This document shows, in pieces, positions 1-12,925 of a DNA stretch of 64,000 nt. The stretch lies in the NCBI RefSeq assembly GCF_020921035.1, contig NC_063155.1:26777294-26841293 (forward strand), written 5' to 3'. The stretch's first letter is position 1. The number at the start of each line of letters is the position of its first letter. Position numbers and translations under genes: made by a program. The notes under the pieces were generated by a model that saw only the letters and a program-made list of their open reading frames with translations, made no database searches and had not been told where the DNA came from. This DNA comes from Rhodamnia argentea (Eukaryota; Streptophyta; Magnoliopsida; Myrtales; Myrtaceae).

Positions 1-556
1 CACTAGCTGCTTCTCTTTTAAAGTGAATTTTGTATGTAGTTCTAACTTGAACTGTTTGTTTGAAGGCATTGTGTGGTATATGACAAACTGTACCATGTAT
101 GCTTCTGTGCAATTTATACACTTCAATTGAAGTTATCTGGAGTTTGCAGTTGGAGTTATCATATGTAGAAACCTAATGCAACCTAAATGGAAGCACACAC
201 ATTGTGCTTTCCATGATAACTCCTAATGCTATTAATTACATCGGGCATGTACTTGTCCATAACAATCAGCTTCAGAGATGATTCGGAAATGTCTTACTTA
301 ATATTCTTATTGGATTTGGAGTACCACATAACCTTGTCTTCAGTCCAATCTTCTTCCCCTAAAGTATGTAGTACCTGTCGTATAAAACGAGCTCATTTTT
401 GTGGAAGTCGTACTTATTCTTTTCCCAATTTGGAGAAGTAGCCAATGACCGATACAGTAAATGCTTTGATTTTGCTCTATGCGATCTGTATAATATGCTA
501 TTTGGTCCTGTTCATCTGGATGTGTTTCCATGAAGATATACCACTTTATTTTGTAG
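1..556 (+). other. intron of the RPOT gene (5' part outside window)
   Basis: No exon was found here. The stretch ends in a pyrimidine-rich tract and TTGTAG just before the first visible coding exon at 557, so it is read as the 3' part of an RPOT intron. The exons for the N-terminal half, including the first catalytic aspartate of single-subunit polymerases, must lie upstream of the window. Confidence 0.7.
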
Positions 557-624
557 TTGGGAGCTGCTGCAGTGAACCTGGTCACTGGAGACAAACCTGC
601 TGATGTGTACTCAGAAATTGCTTC

Positions 625-665
<41 letters not shown>

Positions 666-2881
666 ACAATGAGGTTGATGACTACTGTAGAAATAGGCCA
701 AGGTTAGTGAGTTGGTATGATGTTCAGAACCTTCATCAATGATTGAATAAGTTGAAGGTGCTATTTCAGGGGCCCTTGAACTTGGCAATCTTATAGATAG
801 GACAAACAAAAACCTTTTTAAAGCACAATCTTGTGAGTATAGCAAGAACCACATCTACAACTAGAGTTATCTCAGATGGCAATATAAAGATCTAAAATGA
901 GATTCCTTTTGCCAACAGTGGTGACATCGTGGAAAGGAATGCATTCGGGTTCCCAAGATATCTTTGACGCTTTGTTGTGCTGTAGGTGTGGCCATAAAAA
1001 GGGTTTAGCAAATGATATTTAAAAATGCCATGGTTTTAGAAAGTGTTTTCATAATGATCGGCTTGTAATGCAATTGTGGAGTGGGAAATCGACCACTACC
1101 AAATTGTGTCTTGAAAATTAGCTTTATTATCTCGTCTTCCGACTGCTCTTGCTTTTGAGACTTTATAGATACTGTGCTGGAGCTGTTCTATCTTTTCAGA
1201 AGAAACCCACTTTCCTCGGAAGCAGTCCCAAACATCACTGAAAATGCCTCTATTGATGTTGGTGTCGCTTTTATTCTGTTTGCTAATTTTTCCCTTTTCT
1301 GGTTCACCCGAACATTCTGCACTTTGCCTAACTGTTGCTGAGTATTTTTTTAGTATGAATATGCCATAATCAGAACAAAATTTTAATGTGACTTACATCC
1401 TATTCTTTTCATGTCTCAGGGTTGTTGATGTCATGAAGAGGGATGCGGAGAAAGACCCTGCAACAAATCTAAATGCCCGTCATGCTAGGCGATTAATCAA
1501 TCAGGTACCATGGGTTCATGATTCTGAAATGGCTGCTGGACTAAGGTTTGAGCAGGGAATGCTAGTTGAAGCAATGCGCTTGGACAAACTAGAAGTTAGA
1601 TTGATAAAATCATGGTCTGGTCTCTTTGATGTATGTGTGGAGATTCATATCACGCAAAAAAACTCAATCGTCTATTTTCATCTGGTAGATCTTTTTATTC
1701 ATGTTTTAAGATAGGTGGCAATGCAAACAGTTGCATACATTGTTGAAAAGAAACCATAATCCAACAACAGTTTCTAATGGAAAGTTAGGCGCCAGATATC
1801 AGCTTTGCCATGGATAATTAGGCCAACGGACTCGTTGAAAACCAATGCAATGTTTAAGGACTTCGTCATAATCTAAGCCACTGAGCTGTCGAGAGGCGGG
1901 AAAGAGACTGGGGAGTCTGGGGACAGCCTGATGTGAAGTTAAGGGTTCAAATCCCAACCTCGCAGACAGTTAAGTTAGTGGAAAATGAGAAGAAAATAGT
2001 TAATTGTAGATGTTCCATTATGACTGTGTGAAGGAATTCCCTGGGAGACCTTTATCAATGACTTGCCAGACTGGATGCCTCTCTGCTTATAGGATTAGGT
2101 CGCACCTGTTGAAGTAATCGCCTGGAATGATTGTTCAATGATTTTTAAGAACGCTATGAACAAGCTATTCTTGTTTTCTTAATTTCTTGGTGTCATTCTG
2201 TTAAATGCTTAAACTAACGGTTTCTCACCGTGGCTTGCATTATTTCAGGTAGACAGAAAATTGGTAAAGCAGACTGTGATGACTTCAGTTTATGGAGTCA
2301 CCTATGTTGGTGCTCGTGACCAAATCAAGAGGAGGTTGAGGGAACGCAACGCTATTGCAGATGATGATGAGCTGTTTGCTGCATCTTGCTATGTTGCAAA
2401 AGTAAGTATCTCTCACTTTAAGGGTTGTCTTTTCAATTAATCTTCAATTTCACTGAGATTTTACGCATGAGCAGACCACGCTGACTGCCTTGGGAGAGAT
2501 GTTTGAAGCTGCAAGAGGCATTATGGGCTGGTTGGGGGAATGTGCTAAGGTGTGTGCTGCATGCAGATTTCACTGCTTTCATTGCCATTTAATGTCTGCT
2601 TGAAGTCCGATGGAGATTAAAATGCAAAGTAGATGAAGTAGATTTTCATGAGCCAAGATGAGATTGATGTAAAATAATTTGGTCGGTGGTTTATAGACTT
2701 CTCCTTTTTTTTTGTCTATGTTGAACAAACTTTTGTTAGTGTTCTTATGTTGAACTGATATATCGGTCATCAATGCATCAATTAAAGCAATCAATTTAGT
2801 CAGCTGTTAAAAGCACCAGTAAGAACTATAAGAGAAATAACAACAACTGTCAATTACAAGCAAGTTGTAAATCACAGTAGA

Positions 2882-2919
<38 letters not shown>

Positions 2920-5219
2920 TTCATGTTGCATTTCTTAATCAAGACTTTTGCTTGCTTTCAGTGCTTGTATGTTTTTGTTAGTTTGTGTGATATTTCTTTA
3001 TAGTGCTGATGGTGAAGTCCAATTTCAACAGGTAATAGCCTCAGAAAATAAGCCAGTGAGGTGGACCACTCCTCTGGGACTGCCTGTTGTACAACCCTAT
3101 AGACAGCTGGGAAGGCACTTGGTAATCTTATGAAGGAATCTTTTACTCCGGACAGTCCCATAAATATCATATCAGTTACGAATGATCCAACTATGAATTG
3201 CCTGCAGATTAGAACTTCCCTCCAGGTGTTGACGCTACAAAGAGAAACTGATCAGGTAATTGAGGTGTAGTGTTTACTTTTTCTTTTGAGTTAATAGCCT
3301 TTTGAATTAAGTGGCTTACCACCAGTAAATGTATATGAGCTGCTTTTTGCATCCGGCACCATTGTGGACGTTGACCTCACATGCCAGCATGCTATTGTAA
3401 AGAAACTTTTAAATTGCCTGGCCATGCAATAGGTTGTTGCAAAAACTCCTTTTCAACTGTGATTTAATTTAAGGACCAGTAGGAAATAACTATCCGACAA
3501 AGACATATATGAAGCAAAGGTAGTTCTAGGATAGGCTGTGATTTGACACCCAGAGGGAAGGTGGGATCACCACCGCCCAATGGTGCTTTTACAAAAGTAC
3601 GGTCACCGGTCATATGAAACAATCTGTAGTGAAATGTAACGTTCTTTTTTGTAATTTTCCCCAGGTCATGGTAAAGCGGCAGAGGACGGCCTTTCCTCCG
3701 AACTTTGTCCACTCCCTTGATGGTTCGCACATGATGATGACTGCTGTTGCATGCAAAGATGCTGGCTTAAACTTTGCAGGTCTTACATATTTACTTGTTT
3801 TTTGTGGACTTTTGAACGTCTGTGAGAATTATTCTCATTCTTTACTGGTAATCTGGTGACAGGGGTCCATGATTCTTACTGGACGCACGCATGCGATGTG
3901 GATGAAATGAACAAGATTCTGAGGGAGAAGTTTGTTGAACTGTATGAGGCCCCTATACTTGAGAATGTAAGTACCTTTTTCATTTCAACAAGCCTGAAAT
4001 GCTATCTTATAATGTTTTTTAGGTATTGGCATTTCTTCCCTTTTGTTTTTATTGCAGTTTTCTGTATGTTGTATAAATAAATGGCGCTAAAATAAAGATT
4101 GCTCCATTGACTACTTAAATGGGCAGAGTACCCTGGCACAAAACATAACTAAATTGGTCATGGTATTATACATATAAATCCCGGTAGGTAAAGAAAAAGA
4201 AATAAGTCAGAATGTCAAAAAATTGAATTTCTGTTGATCCAGGTTGGGTAAAGCTCACTCTGCCATCTTATATTTGCGATAATATTATGTGGTTCCAAAC
4301 AATTTTAGCCTTTTTAGTTATGTCACTGTGAATCAGCAGTTTAAACGAAAGCTGATGGACCAGTTGAGTTAAGCATACGGTCTATCAATTGAACAGTCCG
4401 TTCACCGGTCCTGTTTTTTGAACTCTGGTAAACAATGCTTACTGCATGTAAGTGCATGTTCATTGATAGATAAAAGGTAAGTACATGTTCGTTTTTATGC
4501 ATTCATATCTGTCAATCTCTCTGGAATTATCAACTATGCTGAATTCAGATAGCTCAGTTCAGAAATTTGAGAAAGTTAATAGATATGTAACATACAGCAC
4601 AACGGTTGTAATGTCGTGTAAATTTTTCAGGAAAGAGGGATATATAGCGATTGATTATCAAATTGAAAGATAACTTAGATGGACATTTGGATAAAATTGC
4701 AAAAACTATTCTTCTTCGGCATCTTTTTATATACCAAGAAGCCACTGAAACAGTGGAGAAGTTTGATTCCAGGATCTGACTACAATTTTTCTTCCCGTTT
4801 TTGGTTGGGATTAACTAGCATCAATGACTGACATTGATGTGTTTAGAAGGTTTCTTTTGAGATACTATTGCAGGTCCTTTTACAACTAGAACATGCTTTT
4901 TATCTTTTCATTTAACAATAGTATATTCTAAGTTAGTTCTTCCGAAAGTTTGGTGTTTCAGACTTCTAGTTTTCTGAATAGCAAATGCACCCTGGATTTG
5001 TGGGTGTATTCCTTTTGGTTGAGTTAAAGAGCATATTAGATGCATGACTAACCCCTTGTGTATACTCTATGATGATTCTCTTTTTGTTCTTTGGGTCTGT
5101 GGCTGCAGTTGTTGGAGAGTTTTCAGAAGTCTTTTCCTGAATCATGTTTCCCTCCATTACCTGAGAGAGGAGACTTTGATCTAAAAGAGGTCCTGAAGTC
5201 CCCGTATTTCTTCAACTAA
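557..5219 (+). CDS. RPOT: phage-type organellar RNA polymerase, C-terminal half (partial gene)
   Basis: Single-subunit T7-like RNA polymerase that transcribes plastid or mitochondrial genes. Nine exons join in frame: 557-627, 1420-1504, 2249-2401, 2475-2549, 3032-3121, 3208-3255, 3665-3779, 3863-3966 and 5109-5219 (852 bp, 283 residues plus TAA), all with GT-AG introns. Fragment residues R55, K59 and Y67 form the O-helix nucleotide-binding motif ([15 protein letters not shown]). VHDS at 214-217 carries the second catalytic aspartate, D216. The C-terminus is the family-typical PYFFN. Residues such as [18 protein letters not shown] and [11 protein letters not shown] look, from memory, closer to plastid RPOT3 than to mitochondrial RPOT1, but the gene neighbourhood matches the RPOT1 locus. 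The family call is secure; the paralogue is not. The 5' half is outside the window. The 3' UTR extent is not resolved. Confidence 0.95.
628..661 (+). repeat. (TC)n microsatellite touching a splice donor
   Basis: About 16 TC units begin immediately at the GT of the 5' splice site that follows the 557-627 exon. Open frames read through it on both strands give only SLSLSL or RERERE low-complexity peptide and are not genes. Confidence 0.95.
1890..2000 (+). repeat. possible tRNA-derived SINE remnant in RPOT intron
   Basis: At about 1944-1955 the sequence GGGTTCAAATCC matches a pol III B box, followed by a short tail. A convincing A box, target duplication or poly(A) end was not found, so this is only a candidate. 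A similar B-box-like stretch (GGTTCGAATCC) occurs near 57,772. Confidence 0.25.
2884..2915 (+). repeat. (CT)n microsatellite
   Basis: About 16 CT units lie within the RPOT intron between the exons ending at 2549 and starting at 3032. Confidence 0.95.
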
Positions 5220-8200
5220 AGCAAAGCACATGTACTGGTATCACTTGTTCTCAGCAACTGTGTCATTCAAGCGAAGGTCACAGCAGTTTGGCATTTGGTT
5301 AAAGGCCTGTGCTGCAATTTCTTTGCACATAATTGAGGTGGTAGAGAGGCAAGGAGGCCAAAATGTTCCCTCGTGAAGAATGTACATGATGACTTCCTTG
5401 TATATATGTCCAGGAAGATACAGATAATGCGTGCGAAGGATCTTCAAGTTTCCAGCTTGAGTTTTGAAGTTCACATGTATCCCTGTTGGACCTAAGGTTC
5501 TCGGAGGTTTGAGGGATGCACGATGATGCATATACCCCAGGGGTTATTGTTGAAGAACTCCAGCCTCCAGGGCCACTTTGACATGCTTGGTCTGCAATAA
5601 GAATTCGTCGAAATCAGTCATGAGCAACTTCAAAGAAAGCTCATACTTCTCAAAGATGATTGTGGTGTTGCAAATGACAAGAATTGAATCAGATGAAGAC
5701 TTTGATTGAAGGATCCTACTGGTATGTAAAAATTGATTACTTATGGACGGTCCTATACTTATTTCCTGCAGATGACGACGGAAAACAACTGATGGATTTC
5801 TCACCAAGTCGTAGGTGATGTTTCAGAAGTTTTCAATAGTGTACCATTCTTTTAATTGGAAACTAGCGTACGGACTTCGATAGGTACCTGTAATCTATAT
5901 TCTTTGCGAACGTTCTATTGCCTCTAGATTTTGATACGAGGCAATTGCTGCCATGCACAGAAAATACACCCATTTTGATTTATTTCCACTGTGATATGAG
6001 AATTGATTAGTCTTCAGTTTTTGTTTCAACATTACATATAAAGCTGTCTCCAACTACATTGCATGTGGATGTGTGAATTGAATTGGCTATCGCAGTATGA
6101 TTCTTGCACTCCAGACGTACAGAAGTAATAAGCCCCGTTTCGATTCAAAATATTTAACTTTTGCACTTCAAAATCTTCCAGTTTCGTTCGTGAGGAAGGA
6201 CGGACGAATCCCAGTCCATGAAATTCCATTAGTCGTTAAATGTTGTCCATGAATCTTCTTGTTGTGCAACTAAATCTCTGAGCTCTTTTTTAATAGTCAT
6301 TTTGGTCCTTGAGCGACCAAATGCCAAAAAATTATCGTGGCAAAGTATTGTTGATACTACACGATCATGTAAAGACTTGCTCAAAAGTGCAAAGATTCAC
6401 ACATGGAGCAAGGGCTACTTGCCCTCGTCAAGTACGGGCAAAGGCATTGGACTCCATTTTGAGGAGACACGGGCGACAAGTTATTCCCAACCTTTAGTGC
6501 CGTTCAATCTTATGAACTGCTTGATCGAAAAAAGGAAAAAAATCTTATGAACTGAAATACCTTTTACCTTTTTTCTTGCTCTTTTGAAGGGGACTGGCAT
6601 TGCACTCCGTTGACAATTCAAGTTCCCATTCAGGCCACTAAGCTAAATCCATTTGTCAACGCGGCTAACTCACATTGGAAATAGCGGTCATCGGACCCTT
6701 CGAAATTAACATAAGGGTGGAACTCTCGAAACTCACTTTCCATTGGTACAACCCCAAATCCTAATCGTTCTTCTGGCCGCTTTGGTTTTTTCTCTTAACA
6801 AACACAAACGAATGTGGGGTTTTCTACTTCTGTAGCTACAAGTTGAGAAGTAGAGCTACTTGGAATTCTAACTTAGTTAATTAATATCCGCAATTAGGTT
6901 ATGTCTGATGTGCTTTAATTCTCTCCCCCATTTCAGCTCTGAAAGAGCCATCTCATTTCTCGGCCATTTCTCCAATATTGATGTGCAGAAAGAGGCTCAG
7001 TGATTCTCTCACGATGATCCTCCACGATGAAAGAAGTGACCTTCAAGAGCATCGAATGACTGTCCAATATACTAATCACGAAGCTTCAAGTCTAACCAAG
7101 TTATTTATACTTTCACTTATTGAGGAAATTAACAAGATCCATAGATTATAGTGCCCGGGGAAAAGCAACAACCCAACCACGGTTGATTATAGTAGGCAAC
7201 ATCAGGCATCTGCACTTCAAACAGGACAAGTATCATATCCAATGAAGCCGACATACTTTTGAGAACCTAAAGCCTTTGTTTTGGCACTACGATTGCAAGT
7301 TCGAGGCACTTTGTGACACCGAAAGATTGACAAAAATATCATATTTGAGCGGGAAAGAATTAAAAGCTCTTGTTAGACGAGGAATGTAGTCAATGCTTTT
7401 GCTCTCTCATAAAGTCAAAAAGATTAACCAATGCTTATCTTATGTAGAGAAGATACAGCCAATTGGGGATTCTTTAAATTCACTCTTCAGGGGAAGGAGT
7501 GCAGGCCGAGAAACGCACGGTGATTCAAGTTCAACAAACAAGGCATTACATAATGATAATGTGTTCAAATCAAAAGATACCTAGCTACTTAAGAAGTTAA
7601 GTCCGTACAGGAGTGAAATCTTCGACCATACCGCAACATCTAGAGGAAAGCAGATGCGAAGCAGTTTTAAGAGTAGGTAGGAATGGATAAGAACACGTGA
7701 ACTGAATATGTAAGTTTAAGACAAAATGAACATTCCTCGAGTTAAGAATCCATACTGAATATGTAAGTTTAAGACAATATGCCAAAGGAGAAGAAAGCAC
7801 GACGCGTTATGCTGGACTGATGAAGTCATGGTTGGAACCAGGAAGAATGCTGCAGAAATTTGAAGGGACATTGAAAAACCATCGGTTTAGATGATCAAGG
7901 ATCATTGAACGCTGCAAAACAACAGGGAATGTAGTGATTTAAATATCACCAGATAAAATGTTGCAATCGGGACAAATAAGAAGTTAAATATAGAAGTCAA
8001 TATATCTATCCATGTTTCTCATGACAAGCGCCATCCATTGCAACGATGGACACTGCGCTTAGTTATCTTAAGGGCCATGTAGACATTAAAAGGAACAATT
8101 AATTTCATAACAACATTAATATTATTCTTCTTATTATTATTAAGCTTACAACCAAAGTAAGTAATAACTGTCTATAGCTGGTCAATTTTGCACCCAAGAT

Positions 8201-8879
8201 TGGCCCCTGTTTTTTCATACGGGGACCGAAAAGCGGCCCTAGTAAATTAAAAACAAGCTTAAGTCCGAACGTAGAACTCAGGGAGTCCCGAGGATTGCAA
8301 AAGTCAGTAGAATATAAGCACCACCTTGATCACATACAAACAATGACCGACCGCGATCATTGACATGATCCCGTCACTCTCTCTTCCTTCTTTTCCTTCT
8401 CTAGCCTCTGTTCAAAGGCGACCGTCAATCTCAAATTTCAACGAGTAAGTTTCTTCCAGGTCCTATATATTAAAATAGGTAATGATTTTGCATGGTAATG
8501 CTATAGAGTTGACTTCTCACCTTGAAAACAAGTTATGGAATTATCTTATAAAACTCCCATGCATTTTAAATCTAAACTTCAAATCCTTCTTTACAGTCTT
8601 TGAACAAGGAAAGAAAACTTACCTATTGAAGGACGTAGAGTTTATTGTATGGAAACAACCGGGACTAATATCTCTGCCAAATCTCACTGTAAGTGTACTT
8701 CCTCTCCGTGGAAAGCTTGGCCACCAAAAGTCAATTGAGGAATTCTCTTCCCCCTTTATCTGAAGGATTGGAAGAGTCGTCATTGCATTTCATTTGACAT
8801 TATCCTGTTACCAGAATAGTTCAGCGACACGTCGGTTGGGGAGTTGATATATTGCAGTATGATGGTGTTCGTCAGAAAC
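5220..8879. other. RPOT 3' flank and intergenic DNA, no gene seen
   Basis: The first few hundred bases presumably hold the RPOT 3' UTR. Open frames in this stretch are short and match nothing I recognise. A short direct repeat occurs near 7705-7770 (GAATATGTAAGTTTAAGACA twice). No RNA gene was found. Confidence 0.6.
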
Positions 8880-9284
8880 TTATCCAGTCTGAATTACTAT
8901 CCTGGGCGAATGTTTTTTCCGCTGGTTGATTTTCCCACAAGGGTTGGAGTAACTTATTGGTGTTTGCGGGAGCAATGGAACCACATCATCCAAAATCACA
9001 CGCCCTCCAACATCCAGTTGCGACTCCAGCGAATTATCAGCTCTTCCAAGAATTTGGGGCGGCAAGATCTCAACGAATTCAGCAAAAACTCCAGGAGCAG
9101 CATTCATAGGAGCCATGGCTGCCAGGGTTGATAAAAACCAGTTCAGATGCGGCTGTGTTTGGACGGCACAAGTCCACTCTGGCGTCGGTATATTAATCCC
9201 TCTCCAGACCCCTGTAGTGCTGGGAACCTTGTCTATTGGAATGCCCATTTTAATTTCAAGGGAGCGCGAATGAAAAAGGACCAT
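8880..9284 (-). pseudogene. unrecognised ORF, possible gene remnant
   Basis: A 134-codon open frame whose composition looks more protein-like than its surroundings. It has a proline- and hydrophobic-rich stretch around ILPPQILGRADNS and no low-complexity runs. I do not recognise a family. It lacks an obvious promoter, and the overlapping opposite-strand frames are similarly open, so chance is possible. It lies between the RPOT and PPR genes; a decayed gene or transposed exon is the likeliest explanation if it is real. Confidence 0.2.
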
Positions 9285-10693
9285 AGCTCAAGTAGTCGCT
9301 TGACCAAACAACGTTCAGGCCTCCAAGGAACAACAATAAATAGTTGGTAAGGGACAACAATGAATAGTTGGTGGAAGTTCGGGGATCTGTGTGTGTCATC
9401 GTAGTAGACTAAAGCAATGCGAACCATGTTCCAACTCACAGAAAGTGAATGTAAGTGCACCATAGAGTGAAACTAACGTATCCATCCGGTAATCTGCGAG
9501 GGTTGAGCGATACTGAAAAACCAACCATGTTCCATACAATAGAACAGCAAGCACAAGTTAAAATCACTGGTGAAGAAATTCGGAACCACAATATGTTTCT
9601 GTTTGCTCACTTTTATTCATCTATATCGTGTTTGCTGTTTCATTTGTGCTTATTCCCAAAAAAAATAAAATAAATAAAGAACTCAACCAGTACTCTCCCG
9701 GAGAGACTCAATAATGAGCAACAAAAAACCTGGCTTACGGCATTGCCTTTGCTTGGTGCACTAGAAGAAGAGTCACCCAAAATTGTGTTGGTTGTGGCAC
9801 TGATAGGCGATCATCTTTGCAAGAGTTACAGAGTGTATTTCTGCAGTACAATTCCTCTGACGTGAAAGCGGAAGACTGCCTCATTGACTCACAGTTATTG
9901 TCTCTACAATCATTCTAATCCTCGGACAAAGAAGAGAAACTCCAAAACCTGAGAACTTCTGACCAAACATTCCCCTACAAATCGGCCTGTGATAGTTTCT
10001 CTCCTCCGGAGGAAAATTGCCATGACCAGCAATAGCCCATTGTTTTGATCTGCTCCTTCTATGGCTTTCGTGTTTTCAGTGAAATGGAAATGAATTGCCT
10101 CAAATTGATGTCTGAGTCGGCTTTGACCATCCGTAAGGAGTTCAAGGCACATCTTGGTCCATGTTGTAAATCCATAGTCTGACAAAGAACAATAATCGCC
10201 GCTGTAGCTGTACAGCGAATGAGTTCAAAAGAAAATGCAAGTAATTTTGATTTGAAAACAATGACCTCTTTCCTTAGTACCTCCATGTTATGAGAGAGCA
10301 AGAGCTAGCCAAAACTCTGATTGAAGAAAGTAGTTCTTTCCTCTTTCTCAGCACTCCTGATAAAAACAAAGAGCTTTCTATAATTTATGCACTTCCTCAC
10401 CAAATCAAGATTAACGGGCATTATCAAGATTTCCTTTCACACAAAAGGTTACCTCGGTTTACTGGGATCAATTACTTCACAAGGATCTTGCAGAAAAACC
10501 CAACTTTGGCATCAAAGCCCTGCAGATTTTCTCAGGAAATACTCACTGCCCTTGTTGTGGTATCTATGAAGATGATGCTGAAGAAGCTAAACGCTTTAGT
10601 AACCTTTTTATCCATGTAAAACAAAATCTCTGTCCCTAATCGTAACCTGAAAGGTAGTCTTATCCCTCGAACAAATATCACACCAAGAAGATA
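9285..10693. other. intergenic DNA and PPR 3' flank
   Basis: Contains the downstream flank of the leftward PPR gene. Several short open frames on both strands show no recognisable domain. A small direct repeat (CAACAATAAATAGTTGGTAAG / CAACAATGAATAGTTGG) lies near 9330-9375. Nothing else stands out. Confidence 0.55.
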
Positions 10694-12925
10694 TCACCAG
10701 AAATCTCCACATGAACATGTTCCATCTCTGAAAAGATGGAAACGAACCGCATCTCTCACGATTATTTCTCTCTGAGTGACTTTAGAAAAGTATTTTGTTG
10801 CATTGTGGCAATCTCCACAAACTCTAAGATTCTTGAAAATGCGTATTGGGAGGCCTGAAGGAATATATATTAATCCGAAAGCAATTGCAAGCCTTTCACT
10901 GTGGCGATTGAGCATCTTCAGTTTCTCTGACTCCTCAACGTCATGGAGAACTGGACTCATGTCTGGCACATAACCCTCCTCTATAATTCTAGCAGTCAAC
11001 TTGTCCAGCTCAGCAGTTATAAGTTCTGAATGACGGCTCGATTGATCATCAGCTGAAAAGATATGTACTCTGTTCTTATACTTAATCCAACTACATCCTG
11101 GTTCCTTTTTTATTGATCTCTCTTTCATACCCTGCCTTAATTGGGCCACAAATTCCCATTTCCCTCTTGCTGCATAGATATTTGTGAGCAACACATAGCT
11201 CGCTGGGTTCTGTGGCTCTAATTCTAATAGTGAATCAGCTGCCCATTTCCCAATTTCCATATTACCGTGAAGTCTGCATGAGCTCAGCAGCTGGGCCCAA
11301 CCAATTGCATCAGGAGGGAAGGGCATGTTGTGTATAAAATTTTTGGCTTCTTCCAACCTTCCTGATCGGCTAAAAAGATCAATCATGCAAGTATAGTGAT
11401 CAGCAATCGGCGTAATTCTATAATCTTCGACCATCAATTCAAAATATATTTGTCCTTTCTCAACTAATCCTGCTCTACTGCATGCTGAAAGAACGCCAAT
11501 GAAAGTGACAGCATCTGGTTTCAATCCCTGGGCCAGCATCTTCCCAAACAAATCTATGGTCTCCTTAGCTTTGCCAAACTGAGCATAACATGACACAAGT
11601 GCTGTCCAGGAAACCTCATCCCTGATACTCATATCATTGAACAGCCGATCAGAGTCCTCTATGCTTCCGCATTTACCATACAAGGTGATGAGAGCATTTG
11701 AAACTGTCAAAAATGAAATAAAACCAGAAGTCAAGGCTCTACAATGAAACTGTGCACCCTCTTCTATGCTTGCTAGGTTCGCGCACGAGCTAATCACACT
11801 CCCAAGTGTGAACTCATCCGGCTCAATGCCATCTTTCTGCATATCACAGAAAACCTTGACAGCATCCTCACTCAACCCATTCTGACCATACCCCACAAGC
11901 ATTGCTGTCCATGATATAACGTTCTTAATGGTCATTCTTCTGAATACCTGTTCAGCATATGTGATCCTTTTACACTTGCAGTACATGTCAACAAGAGCAC
12001 TACCTACGAAGATAATGTCGGTGTGATCAGTCCTGATTGCATATCCGTGGATTTGCCTCCCTTCTTCCAAAGCCACCAGACTCCCGCAAGCAGTTAGCAC
12101 ACTCCCAAACGTAAACTGATCAATTGCCAAGCCTTCAAAACTCATCTTTCTGAACCAGTCGATAGCTTCTCTTTCTAAACCATTCTGGATATATCCCGTA
12201 ATCATCGTTGTCCATGAGATCGAATCTCTTTCCTTCATTCCACAAAATATGTGCTCGGACTCCTCGACCATCCCACATCTCAAAAGCCCTGTCATCACTG
12301 TGTTATACATGACTATGTTCTTTTCAGGAATGCCATCAAAAACCCTCTTTGCATCGTGAATCAATCCTGCTTTCGAGTACATGTCCACCAAAGGGCTACC
12401 CACGAACACATACTCCCAAAATCCGAACTTTATCACATGGCAGTGTATCTGCCGGCCCAAATCCACACGATTCTTACTCGAAGACAATATGAGCATCGTC
12501 GAGAGGGTGATCCTGTTCAAATTCGCGATCCCACCTCTCAACATCTCATTATAGGCCTTCACCGACTCAATCACCAACCCACTGTTCGCATACCCTGAAA
12601 TGAGACAGTTCCACGACACTCCATCCCTGTTTGGCATCGATTCAAATACCTGTCGCGTCCTGGTCATATCCCCCGATTTGGCATAAGCAGAAAGGAGGGT
12701 ATTCCAGGAGAAGAGGTTCCGTTCCGGAATATGGTCGAACACACGGCGTGCGTACTTTAGATTGCCGACTTTGGCGTAGGCATTGACGAGGGTGTTGGAT
12801 AGGATGGTCTCGGGGATGGTCAAGCTCTTGACGATGAGACAATGAAGCTTCTTGGCTTGGTTTTTATTGCGGGTGTCGAAGCAGAGCTTCAGTAAGGAAC
12901 AGTAGTGGTTGGAGCTCCCGGACAT
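10694..12925 (-). CDS. PLS-class pentatricopeptide repeat protein, DYW subclass (At1g68930-like)
   Basis: Intact, intronless, 743 residues. It is built of about fifteen degenerate P, L and S pentatricopeptide motifs (about residues 35-560), then E/E+ motifs (around PDAIGWAQLLSSCRLHGN), and a C-terminal DYW deaminase-like domain. The zinc and active-site signature is visible: HSE at 675-677, CxxCH at 703-707 and the terminal CSCGDFW, where DFW replaces the canonical DYW. Proteins of this class bind organellar transcripts base-by-base and direct C-to-U editing in plastids or mitochondria. No obvious transit peptide can be read by eye. The whole length resembles Arabidopsis At1g68930, from memory. 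The neighbouring bHLH49-like gene is also its neighbour in Arabidopsis, which supports orthology. The start is the only Met before the first motif. Confidence 0.95.
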   Translation of the reverse strand: MSGSSNHYCSLLKLCFDTRNKNQAKKLHCLIVKSLTIPETILSNTLVNAYAKVGNLKYARRVFDHIPERNLFSWNTLLSAYAKSGDMTRTRQVFESMPNRDGVSWNCLISGYANSGLVIESVKAYNEMLRGGIANLNRITLSTMLILSSSKNRVDLGRQIHCHVIKFGFWEYVFVGSPLVDMYSKAGLIHDAKRVFDGIPEKNIVMYNTVMTGLLRCGMVEESEHIFCGMKERDSISWTTMITGYIQNGLEREAIDWFRKMSFEGLAIDQFTFGSVLTACGSLVALEEGRQIHGYAIRTDHTDIIFVGSALVDMYCKCKRITYAEQVFRRMTIKNVISWTAMLVGYGQNGLSEDAVKVFCDMQKDGIEPDEFTLGSVISSCANLASIEEGAQFHCRALTSGFISFLTVSNALITLYGKCGSIEDSDRLFNDMSIRDEVSWTALVSCYAQFGKAKETIDLFGKMLAQGLKPDAVTFIGVLSACSRAGLVEKGQIYFELMVEDYRITPIADHYTCMIDLFSRSGRLEEAKNFIHNMPFPPDAIGWAQLLSSCRLHGNMEIGKWAADSLLELEPQNPASYVLLTNIYAARGKWEFVAQLRQGMKERSIKKEPGCSWIKYKNRVHIFSADDQSSRHSELITAELDKLTARIIEEGYVPDMSPVLHDVEESEKLKMLNRHSERLAIAFGLIYIPSGLPIRIFKNLRVCGDCHNATKYFSKVTQREIIVRDAVRFHLFRDGTCSCGDFW

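Noticed and set aside
340..854. Open frames with RERERE or SLSLSL runs
   Set aside because: Products of the TC microsatellite in an RPOT intron.
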